Positions 6,190 through 12,904 of a stretch of DNA of 12,904 nt are shown here, in pieces. The notes below the pieces were generated by a model. It did not search any database. It was given only the letters and a program-made list of their open reading frames with translations, and was not told the origin of the DNA. The translations under genes and the position numbers were made by a program. Within the stretch, counting starts at the first letter, position 1; every line of letters starts with the position of its first letter. Source of the DNA: an uncultured Prevotella sp. Lineage in GTDB: Bacteria; Bacteroidota; Bacteroidia; Bacteroidales; Bacteroidaceae. The stretch lies in NCBI GenBank assembly GCA_937916405.1, contig CALFUF010000137.1:1-12904 (forward strand), written 5' to 3'.

Positions 6190-7413
6190 CTACAATTTTA
6201 CCTCAGAAAGTATCTTTTTGGTGGCACCCGTCATCTGTTCCACATAGGCACCCGCTTTCTTCCCAGCCTCAGCAATAGTCTCGTCACTGCTGATAAAACG
6301 CTGCATGACAGACTCGAAGTCGGCAGCATCCTTGATCTCAAGACCTCCACCACAAGCCTTCAAACCCTGTGCCTCCTGGAACCTCTGGTTGTTGGGGCCA
6401 AAGATAACAGGCATGTCCCATACTGCTGCCTCTAACGTGTTGTGAATACCCACACCAAAGCCACCACCAATATAAGCGACATCACCATAATGGTAGATAC
6501 TGGAGAGCAAGCCGAAACAGTCGATGATTAAGACATCAGCATCAGATGGATCAGCATGCTCAGAGAGTTCTGTGTATCGAGCCACCTTACGTCCCTCCAG
6601 CTTATTGATAATCTGCTGCAGGTGATCCTCCCCTATCACATGGGGCGCAAGAATCATCTTCCAGTCAGGATGGGCATTCATATAGGGAATGAAGATATCC
6701 TCGTCTGGCTGCCAACTGCTGCCGGCAACAAAGACCTTATGCCCTTTCACGAAATGCTCCACCAAAGGCAACTGCTTGGCAGCCTCCTTGATTTGCAGTA
6801 CACGATCAAAGCGGGTATCCCCCACAATAGAGACATCATCGATACCAATCTTGGCAAGCAGGTCTTTGCTGACCTGATTCTGTACGTAGAAATGGGTGAA
6901 GCACTTCAACACATGGGCATACTGTCGTCCATACCACTTGAAGAAGATCTGGTCGGGACGGAAGATACTGCTCACACTATATACGGGCACCTGACGATGC
7001 TTCAGGATATGCAGGTAGTTATACCAGAACTCATACTTGATGAAGAACGCCATCACAGGACGGATGGCACGCAGGAAACGACGGGCATTGGTGATGGTGT
7101 CCAAAGGCAGGTAGCAGATAATATCCGCTCCCTCATAATTCTTACGGACCTCATAACCTGAGGGGGAGAAGAAAGTCAACAGGATCTTGTATTCCGGATG
7201 CTCCTTACGCAGTTGCTCCATCAAGGGGCGACCTTGCTCGAACTCTCCAAGCGAGGCGGCATGAAACCATACATACTGTGCCTCCGGGTCGACTTTCTCC
7301 TTCAGCAAACGGATAGCGTCACGCTCTCCACGCCACATCTTACGCACCTTATCGCTAAAGTGGCTTACGATGGCTACACCTATCAGATAGAGATATATTC
7401 CGAGGTTGTACAT
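6190..7413 (-). CDS. waaA: 3-deoxy-D-manno-octulosonic acid (Kdo) transferase
   Basis: A 407-residue GT30 glycosyltransferase that moves Kdo from CMP-Kdo to the lipid A precursor at the inner face of the cytoplasmic membrane. An N-terminal hydrophobic segment (about 3-17, YNLGIYLYLIGVAIV) anchors it. The WFHAASLGEFEQ motif (49-60) carries the probable catalytic base Glu57, and FWYNYL (129-134) is in the N-terminal Rossmann domain. GDTRFDRV (198-205) opens the C-terminal domain, and the nucleotide-sugar site GGGFGVGIHNTLEAA (316-330) is followed by GPNNQRFQEA (339-348). Length is normal. Its ATG lies two bases after the gltX stop (TGA-GC-ATG), suggesting translational coupling. Bacteroidales enzymes are usually monofunctional, but that cannot be judged here. 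The gene is also called kdtA. Confidence 0.95.
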   Translation of the reverse strand: MYNLGIYLYLIGVAIVSHFSDKVRKMWRGERDAIRLLKEKVDPEAQYVWFHAASLGEFEQGRPLMEQLRKEHPEYKILLTFFSPSGYEVRKNYEGADIICYLPLDTITNARRFLRAIRPVMAFFIKYEFWYNYLHILKHRQVPVYSVSSIFRPDQIFFKWYGRQYAHVLKCFTHFYVQNQVSKDLLAKIGIDDVSIVGDTRFDRVLQIKEAAKQLPLVEHFVKGHKVFVAGSSWQPDEDIFIPYMNAHPDWKMILAPHVIGEDHLQQIINKLEGRKVARYTELSEHADPSDADVLIIDCFGLLSSIYHYGDVAYIGGGFGVGIHNTLEAAVWDMPVIFGPNNQRFQEAQGLKACGGGLEIKDAADFESVMQRFISSDETIAEAGKKAGAYVEQMTGATKKILSEVKL

Positions 7414-7415
7414 GC

Positions 7416-8933
7416 TCAGCCCAGTATTTCGATAGCACGTTTCATTCGCCGGATCGTCTCCTCCTTACCTAAGAAAGCGGAGATGTCGAACATACCAGGT
7501 CCCTTACCCTCGCCAACCAAGGTCAGACGCCACGCATTCATGATGTTTCCGAGTTTGTACTCTTTCTGTTCTATCCATTGATGAACGATTTGCTCTTGGT
7601 TCTCCAACGAGAAATCATCAATACCCTCCAACACTCCTATCAACTCTGTGAGTTGTTGTGCAGAGTCTTCCTTCCAACGCTTCTTCGCTGTCTTCTCATC
7701 ATACTCCGCGGGTGCCTCGAAGAAGAAGGAGCAGAGGGACCATAACTCCTTGACAAAGGATACACGGTCTTTCATCATAGCGACAACCTGCAGGATACGC
7801 TCAGAGGAGTCCTTCACACCATGCTCACGACAGATAGGCTCAAACAAGGAGGCGATCTCCTCAGCTGATTTCTTCAGGATATACTCATGGTTAAACCAGA
7901 TTCCTTTGTCGTAAGCGAACTTCGCTCCAGCCTTTGAACATTTTGAGATGTCGAACAATGGTACCAGCTCTTCCAAGGTGAACAATTCCTGCTCTGTACC
8001 TGGATTCCATCCTAACAGCGCAAGGAAATTAATGACTGCCTCTGGGAAATAACCATCCTCACGATAGCCACGTGATATCTCACCTGTCTTGGGATCTTTC
8101 CATTGCAAGGGGAATACGGGGAAACCTAAACGGTCACCGTCACGCTTCGACAACTTACCTTTTCCGTCCGGCTTCAAGAGTAACGGCAGATGGGCAAATT
8201 GCGGCATGGTGTCCTCCCAACCAAAGGCACGATAGAGCATCACATGCAGGGGAGCAGAGGGTAACCACTCCTCACCACGGATGACATGGGAGATTTCCAT
8301 CAAGTGGTCGTCCACGATATTGGCAAGATGATAGGTTGGCAACTCGTCGGCACTCTTATACAGCACCTTGTCGTCTACGATATCACTCTTCACACGCACC
8401 TCACCACGGATCAGGTCGTTGACAAGGATCTCCTCACCCGGCTCCACCTTGAAGCGGACCACATATTGCTTGCCGTCGGCTATCCGCTGGTCTACCTCCT
8501 CTTTCGACAAGGTCAGCGAGTTACACATCTGCTGACGGGTATGACAGTCATACTGGAAGTTCTGGACCTCCGCACGCTTAGCCTCCAGCTCCTGAGGGGT
8601 ATCGAAAGCGATATATGCCTTGCCGGCATCTAACAACTGCTTAACATATTTCTTATAAATGTCTCGACGCTCACTCTGACGATAAGGTCCTTTGTCTCCT
8701 CCGAAGGACACTCCCTCATCGAACTGGATTCCCAGCCACTTGAAAGACTCGATGATATATTCCTCGGCACCTGGTACGAAACGATTAGAGTCTGTGTCCT
8801 CGATACGGAACACCAAATCACCGCCATGCTGACGTGCGAACAAATAATTATATAATGCCGTACGTACCCCACCAATATGCAAAGCACCTGTGGGACTAGG
8901 GGCAAAACGCACTCTCACTCTTCTCTCTGCCAT
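7416..8933 (-). CDS. gltX: Glutamyl-tRNA synthetase
   Basis: A 505-residue class I synthetase that charges tRNA(Glu) in the cytoplasm. The N-terminal catalytic domain starts RVRVRFAPSPTGALHIGG, with the HIGH-type motif at 19-22. EDTD is at 45-48, the VIRGEEWLPSAPLH block at 217-230, and the KMSKS-type motif appears as KLSKR (260-264). The remainder is the helical anticodon-binding region. The frame continues open to 9077, but that extension crosses the gene's own -7 box and the start of the divergent gene. The ATG at 8933 gives the conserved N-terminus and the usual length. It heads a tight operon with waaA and the carbonic anhydrase gene. Whether it also charges tRNA(Gln) cannot be told from this window. 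Confidence 0.96.
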   Translation of the reverse strand: MAERRVRVRFAPSPTGALHIGGVRTALYNYLFARQHGGDLVFRIEDTDSNRFVPGAEEYIIESFKWLGIQFDEGVSFGGDKGPYRQSERRDIYKKYVKQLLDAGKAYIAFDTPQELEAKRAEVQNFQYDCHTRQQMCNSLTLSKEEVDQRIADGKQYVVRFKVEPGEEILVNDLIRGEVRVKSDIVDDKVLYKSADELPTYHLANIVDDHLMEISHVIRGEEWLPSAPLHVMLYRAFGWEDTMPQFAHLPLLLKPDGKGKLSKRDGDRLGFPVFPLQWKDPKTGEISRGYREDGYFPEAVINFLALLGWNPGTEQELFTLEELVPLFDISKCSKAGAKFAYDKGIWFNHEYILKKSAEEIASLFEPICREHGVKDSSERILQVVAMMKDRVSFVKELWSLCSFFFEAPAEYDEKTAKKRWKEDSAQQLTELIGVLEGIDDFSLENQEQIVHQWIEQKEYKLGNIMNAWRLTLVGEGKGPGMFDISAFLGKEETIRRMKRAIEILG

Positions 8934-8966
8934 ATCCTTTTTAATGGTATCTTTATAAAATTGGTG

Positions 8967-8974
8967 CAAATTTA
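8967..8974 (-). promoter_or_regulatory. -7 box of the gltX operon
   Basis: The minus strand reads TAAATTTG, an exact TAnnTTTG match 33 bases before the gltX ATG. It should drive gltX, waaA and the carbonic anhydrase gene, since no other promoter is visible between them. It faces away from the 7TM-HD gene box 42 bases to the right. Confidence 0.65.
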
Positions 8975-9016
8975 CACATTTTTTTTGATATATACGACTT
9001 TTTCCGTTTTTTTCCG

Positions 9017-9024
9017 TATCTTTG
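9017..9024 (+). promoter_or_regulatory. -7 box of the 7TM-HD gene
   Basis: TATCTTTG is an exact TAnnTTTG match only nine bases before the ATG at 9034, which predicts a leader of about 3-5 bases. The spacer between this and the divergent gltX box is T-rich, with no clear -33 element at standard spacing. Confidence 0.6.
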
Positions 9025-9033
9025 TACTCGTAA

Positions 9034-11085
9034 ATGAATACGAACTTCAATATCAAAGAGGAGCAGACATGGCGCAACTATGTGATGCGTGCCGTGTTGG
9101 TTATTCTGTCTATCGCACTGATTGTGTGGGCAATGCCCCACGACAATCGTAGTTATTTCCATATCGAGAAGGGAAAGCCTTGGAAGTATGCCGACTTTAC
9201 TGCCCCCTTCGACTTCCCTGTCTATAAGTCTGACGAAGCTATCCGCGCAGAGAAAGACAGTCTGATGAAATCCTATGAGCCATACTATCAATACGACCAA
9301 GACAAGGAGACTCAGATGGTCAACAAGTTCAAGAAGGACTATGCGGAAGGCATCCCCGGACTGGGAGAGGAATATCTCAAAATCATCACCAATCGTCTGC
9401 ATAGCCTATACCAACAGGGAATCATGTCGCCCACCGAGTATACTGAGTTACGAGTCGACACGGCAAGGATGATACGTGTGGTCAGTGGAAAACAGGCTAA
9501 CAGCATCTCTATTATGGAGGTCTATTCCGCCAAGACCGCCTACGAGCAACTGTTCCGTGACGAGATGCTTGCTCTTCAACGACCTATCCTGCAGAAATGC
9601 AACTTGAACGACTATATCACACCTAACCTTATATATGACAAGGAGAGGAGTGAGACAAGCATCAACGACCTGATGTCGAGTATCGCCTTGGCAAGTGGTG
9701 TGGTACAGAAAGGTCAGAAGATAGTAGGACGAGGAGAGATTGTCACAGACAAGACCTATCGTACCATGGAGTCGTTTATGAAGGAGAATGAGCGACTGCA
9801 TCAGGACGACACGCAAAACCAGTTTGCCCTCCTCGGACAGATACTCTACGTCTCTATCCTTATCTTTGCCTTCACCTTCTTCCTGAGTCTTTATCGTAAC
9901 GATTATCTGACGAAGTCGAGAAAGATCATGATGATTTATGCGCTGATCACCTTGTTTGCCATCATGACGGCACTTTTCATGCGCAACACCTTCATCCATG
10001 TATATATTCTGCCATACGCCATGGTTCCCATCTTCGTGCGTGTGTTCATGGACTCTCGTACCGCTTTCATGGCACATATCACGATGATACTTATCTGCGG
10101 TGTCATGCTGGTACACTCCTTCGAATTCGTTGTCGTCGAGGCGATAGGCGGCTTGGTGGCAATCACCTCTCTGAGAGAATTGTCACAGCGCTCCCAGTTG
10201 TTTAAGACCGCCATTTTCATTACTATCGCGATGATTGCCGTTAACCTTGCCTTCGACTGGATGCGCACTGACTCGCTGTCGAAGATAGACTACAGCACCT
10301 ATAATTACTTGATTGTCAATGGTATCGCTCTGCTGTTCGCCTATCCCCTTCTCTTCCTCATTGAGAAGGCTTTCGGTTTCACCAGTGATATCACACTGAT
10401 TGAGCTGTCCAACACCAACAACCAACTGCTGCGCCAGATGAGTGAGATAGCTCCTGGCACCTTCAACCACTCTATTCAGGTGGCAAACCTTGCTGGCGAA
10501 ATAGCTAATAAGATTGGGGCTGAGGCTCAGCTGGTACGTACGGGCGCCCTCTATCACGACATAGGTAAACTGACCAACCCTATTTACTTTACTGAAAACC
10601 AGTCGGGCATCAACCCGCATGAGATGCTGACAGATATAGAGAGTGCCCAGATGATTATCAGCCACGTGACGGAAGGACAGAAGATGGCGGATAAGTACAA
10701 CCTGCCCAAGGAAATCCGCGACTTCATCTCTACCCACCATGGACAGGGCAAGGCAAAGTTCTTCTATATCAAATATCATAAGGAGCACCCCGACGAACCA
10801 GTCGACGACTTGTTGTTTACCTACCCAGGACCTAACCCGTTCACTCGCGAGCAAGCCATCCTGATGATGGCAGACACGGTAGAGGCGGCATCACGCTCCC
10901 TACAAGAGTATACCGAACAGAACATCCGTGACCTTGTCAACCGTCTCATTGACACACAGGTCAGCGAGGGCTACTTCCGTGAGTGTCCTATCACCTTCCG
11001 TGACATTCAGTATGCCAAGACGGTTCTCATCGAGAAGTTGAAGACCATCTACCATACCCGTATCAGTTACCCCTCTGAGAAATAG
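9034..11085 (+). CDS. 7TM-HD family phosphohydrolase, PgpH-like
   Basis: A 683-residue membrane protein with the 7TMR-HDED / 7TM / HD layout. One N-terminal membrane helix (about 18-34) is followed by an extracytoplasmic domain (35-265), a bundle of hydrophobic helices (about 266-443) and a cytoplasmic HD domain (about 475-640). The metal site is complete: His479 (FNHS), His508-Asp509 (YHDIGK), His544 (ISHV), His568-His569 (STHHG) and Asp614 (MMADTVEA). Family members such as Listeria PgpH hydrolyse cyclic di-AMP to pApA, and the ligand order and spacing fit that group; the substrate here is inferred. The start at 9034 leaves a short cytoplasmic tail before the first helix. It stands alone, divergent from gltX. 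Confidence 0.88.
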   Translation: MNTNFNIKEEQTWRNYVMRAVLVILSIALIVWAMPHDNRSYFHIEKGKPWKYADFTAPFDFPVYKSDEAIRAEKDSLMKSYEPYYQYDQDKETQMVNKFKKDYAEGIPGLGEEYLKIITNRLHSLYQQGIMSPTEYTELRVDTARMIRVVSGKQANSISIMEVYSAKTAYEQLFRDEMLALQRPILQKCNLNDYITPNLIYDKERSETSINDLMSSIALASGVVQKGQKIVGRGEIVTDKTYRTMESFMKENERLHQDDTQNQFALLGQILYVSILIFAFTFFLSLYRNDYLTKSRKIMMIYALITLFAIMTALFMRNTFIHVYILPYAMVPIFVRVFMDSRTAFMAHITMILICGVMLVHSFEFVVVEAIGGLVAITSLRELSQRSQLFKTAIFITIAMIAVNLAFDWMRTDSLSKIDYSTYNYLIVNGIALLFAYPLLFLIEKAFGFTSDITLIELSNTNNQLLRQMSEIAPGTFNHSIQVANLAGEIANKIGAEAQLVRTGALYHDIGKLTNPIYFTENQSGINPHEMLTDIESAQMIISHVTEGQKMADKYNLPKEIRDFISTHHGQGKAKFFYIKYHKEHPDEPVDDLLFTYPGPNPFTREQAILMMADTVEAASRSLQEYTEQNIRDLVNRLIDTQVSEGYFRECPITFRDIQYAKTVLIEKLKTIYHTRISYPSEK

Positions 11086-11112
11086 CGAAATCTTATTGCG
11101 CATTTGTTGCCG

Positions 11113-11165
11113 TTTTGTGCATCGTTTTTATGCACAAAATGCACACTTTGTGCAATAAATGTGCA
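11113..11165. promoter_or_regulatory. Interlocking TGTGCA/TGCACA inverted repeats
   Basis: Five copies of the hexamer TGTGCA or its complement lie in 53 bases (11116, 11131, 11140, 11149 and 11160). TTTTGTGCAT/ATGCACAAAA (11113-11122/11130-11139) forms a 10-base stem with loop CGTTTTT. The right arm can instead pair as TGCACAAA/TTTGTGCA (11131-11138/11147-11154), so the two hairpins exclude each other. The block lies after the 7TM-HD stop and about 60 bases before the FadL-gene -7 box. It could be a terminator region or an operator. Confidence 0.6.
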
Positions 11166-11226
11166 ATATTTAGTTAATAAACATTAATCTGTGTGCGTTT
11201 ACAGAACAACCAATAAACATTTATTA

Positions 11227-11234
11227 TACCTTTG
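11227..11234 (+). promoter_or_regulatory. -7 box of the FadL-family gene
   Basis: TACCTTTG is an exact TAnnTTTG match 44 bases before the start codon, giving an A/T-rich leader of about 38 bases without a Shine-Dalgarno sequence. The 10-mer AATAAACATT occurs at 11176-11185 and again at 11212-11221, just before the box. Confidence 0.65.
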
Positions 11235-11278
11235 CAGCCGATTTAAGAAAAATTAATTTAACGTAATAGAGAAAAACA

Positions 11279-12658
11279 ATGAGAAAAGGTTTAATAGCAT
11301 TAGCTGTTTTCATGATGACTACAGGAAGCGCCTGGGCAGGCGGTATCCTCACGAACACCAATCAGAGTATCGACTTCCTCAGAAACCCCGCCCGTGACGC
11401 TGCCATCGGACTGGATGGTGTATACAGCAACCCCGCCGGTGTCGTTTTTATGCCCGAGGGCTTTCATCTCGGTATCAACTGGCAGTATGCGCACCAGACA
11501 CGTACCATCACTTCGACAAACCCTGTCTTCCAGATGGGTAGAAAGAACAACGCTGAATCTCCTGTCAAGATTTTCGAGGGTGTTGCCGATGCCCCTATCA
11601 TTCCTTCCATCCAGATTGCTTATAACATGGAGAACTGGAGTCTTCAGGCTAACCTGTCAGTACCTGGAGGTGGCGGCAGTTGCGAGTTTGAGGACGGACT
11701 GGGCTCCTTCGAGAGCGTAGTGGGAAATATCGCCGCCATGCTGGCACCTATGGGAGCACAAGGCTACGACATGGACGGTTATATGAAAGGCCGCCAATAT
11801 TATTATGGTGTACAGATTGGCGCTGCCTGCAAAGTCACACCTAACCTCTCCCTCTATGGTGGTCTCCGCATGCTCTACGGTGATGCCACTTACAAGGCAA
11901 AGATCAGTAACATACAGGTAAAGACTGCCAATGGCTACATTGACTTTGGAAGTTATCTCCAGGCAATCACTGCTGCCGGCTATGGTGAGCAGGTGGCATC
12001 CCTGCAGAAATACGGTGATGGCGTCAACCTGCTGTGCAACCAGACTGGTATCGGCTTTGCTCCTATCTTAGGTGTTGACTACAAAATAGGAAAGTTCAAC
12101 TTTGCCGCCAAATATGAGTTCCGCACTCAGATCCGCATGAAGAACGAGTCTACCGTCAACGAGGCTAGTGCTCTCGACGCAGTCAACAAATACAGAGACG
12201 GTGAGAATGTTAACGAGGACATGCCTGCCCTGCTGTCTATTGGTGTGCAATACAGTCCTATAGACATTGTACGAATCAACGCTGGATGGCACCATTTCTT
12301 CGACAAGGATGCCTCATGGTATAACCAGTCGCAAGATCTGTTGAAGCACAACACCAACGAGTTTTTGTTAGGTGCTGAATGGGACACCACGGAGAATCTG
12401 ACTTTCTCCGCTGGAGGACAGATTACTCGCTATGGCAATACCGATGAGTACATCAACGACATGTCGTTCGTGGTAAACAGTTACAGCATTGGTTTCGGTT
12501 TCAGTTACAAGTTGTCCAAGAAGGTGGCTGTCAAGGCTGCTTATTTCCAGACCTACTATGGGGACTATGACCGCACAAATGCTGACAACCCGCAGGTTAA
12601 GGATTCCTTCACCCGCACCAACCGCGTATTTGGCGTAGGTTGCCAACTTGACCTCTAA
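11279..12658 (+). CDS. Outer-membrane beta-barrel protein, FadL/OmpP1 (TodX) family
   Basis: A 459-residue secreted protein. A signal peptide (about 1-20, MRKGLIALAVFMMTTGSAWA) is followed by the FadL-type N-terminal hatch signature, with the NPARDAAIGLDGVYSNPAGV stretch at about 36-55. The rest alternates hydrophobic and polar residues in amphipathic strands and ends in a hydrophobic terminal strand (VFGVGCQLDL), as expected for insertion by the BAM complex. FadL relatives carry hydrophobic molecules such as long-chain fatty acids across the outer membrane; the substrate here cannot be read from sequence. It has its own promoter and no co-directional partner in the window. A central region (about 215-300) holds long loops and two cysteines. 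The best alternative is a generic Bacteroidales porin-like protein of the same fold. Confidence 0.85.
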   Translation: MRKGLIALAVFMMTTGSAWAGGILTNTNQSIDFLRNPARDAAIGLDGVYSNPAGVVFMPEGFHLGINWQYAHQTRTITSTNPVFQMGRKNNAESPVKIFEGVADAPIIPSIQIAYNMENWSLQANLSVPGGGGSCEFEDGLGSFESVVGNIAAMLAPMGAQGYDMDGYMKGRQYYYGVQIGAACKVTPNLSLYGGLRMLYGDATYKAKISNIQVKTANGYIDFGSYLQAITAAGYGEQVASLQKYGDGVNLLCNQTGIGFAPILGVDYKIGKFNFAAKYEFRTQIRMKNESTVNEASALDAVNKYRDGENVNEDMPALLSIGVQYSPIDIVRINAGWHHFFDKDASWYNQSQDLLKHNTNEFLLGAEWDTTENLTFSAGGQITRYGNTDEYINDMSFVVNSYSIGFGFSYKLSKKVAVKAAYFQTYYGDYDRTNADNPQVKDSFTRTNRVFGVGCQLDL

Positions 12659-12674
12659 AGGACTGACTGATTAC

Positions 12675-12819
12675 TTACAGGTAATAACGGTCAATGTTCT
12701 GTTTGATCATATCAGCCTGATCGGGTGCTACTTTCTCCACTTGAGCAATGATGACTCCTTTGAGCACTTGCAGCCATCGCTGCTGTCAGCATCACACTAA
12801 GGAAAAATAATTTCTTCAT
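12675..12819 (-). pseudogene. Small secreted-peptide gene with a broken frame
   Basis: From the ATG at 12819 the frame encodes a convincing signal peptide (MKKLFFLSVMLTAAMAASAQ, cleavage after ASA), then runs out of sense and stops at 12712 after 35 residues. The next frame continues with protein-like sequence (KVAPDQADMIKQNIDRYYL) to a TAA at 12675. Deleting one base in the CAAA run would join them as a 47-residue protein. Collapsing the GCTCAA direct repeat, which removes 19 bases, would give a 41-residue one. I do not recognise the family. The leader is A/T-rich, typical for this genome, but no -7 box is visible. It could be a remnant of a longer gene, a sequencing error, or a real 35-residue peptide. 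Confidence 0.45.
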
Positions 12820-12870
12820 TGTTTTATTATATTAATTCAAGTTTCGCATGCTTCGCATTCTCAACTTTCA

Positions 12871-12904
12871 GAGGTGAGAGGTAAGAGGTGAGAGGTAAGA
12901 GATT
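12871..12904. repeat. Heptamer tandem repeat at the window edge
   Basis: AGGTGAG and AGGTAAG alternate (12872, 12879, 12886 and 12893), giving a 7-base period and a 14-base higher period, and the tract runs up to the window end. Similar GAGAGGT-type tracts are scattered between genes in Bacteroidales genomes, as I recall. The segment 12820-12870 holds only the A/T-rich leader of the small gene and a TCGCAT direct repeat. Confidence 0.75.

Noticed and set aside
8934..9077. 48-residue N-terminal extension of GltX
   Set aside because: It overlaps the gltX promoter box, the divergent promoter and the start of the 7TM-HD gene. The family N-terminus begins just after the ATG at 8933.
8953..9402. 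149-codon minus-strand frame over the start of the 7TM-HD gene
   Set aside because: It is a shadow of the coding strand, with no domain and no promoter, and it crosses the divergent promoter region.

Overview
The window looks like a chromosomal segment of a Bacteroidales bacterium, most likely a Prevotella/Segatella-type species. Upstream of most genes there is a TAnnTTTG box, the -7 element of the Bacteroidetes primary sigma factor. Leaders are AT-rich and mostly lack a Shine-Dalgarno sequence. The protein set and the order rpsU, xerC-like recombinase and then (inferred) hpf also fit this group. I see no insertion sequence, prophage, tRNA, rRNA or CRISPR array. Most of the content is conserved housekeeping sequence, and the unusual material is in the intergenic regions.

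Layout. Positions 1-3084 (minus strand) hold the first codons of a cut-off gene that follows xerC and is preceded by a strong Shine-Dalgarno sequence, then a XerC/D-type tyrosine recombinase, ribosomal protein S21 with its own promoter, and a three-domain Xaa-Pro aminopeptidase P. Malate dehydrogenase (3243-4235, plus) is divergent from the aminopeptidase and ends at a strong hairpin terminator. The 337-base gap at 4236-4572 is packed with short inverted repeats, including a four-unit array with a 22-23 base period and a perfect 20-base palindrome. It leads to a membrane-anchored metallophosphoesterase (4573-5667, plus). This gene runs 17 bases into the end of a converging operon, gltX > waaA/kdtA > gamma-class carbonic anhydrase (8933-5651, minus), whose genes are 2 and 5 bases apart.

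The gltX promoter is divergent from that of a 683-residue 7TM-HD phosphohydrolase (9034-11085, plus), which resembles the cyclic-di-AMP phosphodiesterase PgpH. A spacer rich in TGTGCA/TGCACA inverted repeats follows, and then a FadL/OmpP1-type outer-membrane beta-barrel (11279-12658, plus). The last 245 bases hold a small, apparently frame-broken secreted-peptide gene on the minus strand and a heptamer tandem repeat.

How the genes relate. The left end concerns translation (S21 and probably a hibernation factor). The centre combines carbon metabolism (malate dehydrogenase), tRNA charging (GltX), lipid A-Kdo assembly (WaaA) and probable bicarbonate/CO2 interconversion. The right end concerns second-messenger turnover and outer-membrane uptake. 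The items most worth a second look are the palindrome array, the interlocking hairpins before the FadL gene, the Shine-Dalgarno exception next to rpsU, the apparently leaderless transcripts, and the broken peptide gene. I found no clear multi-gene system that looks new.
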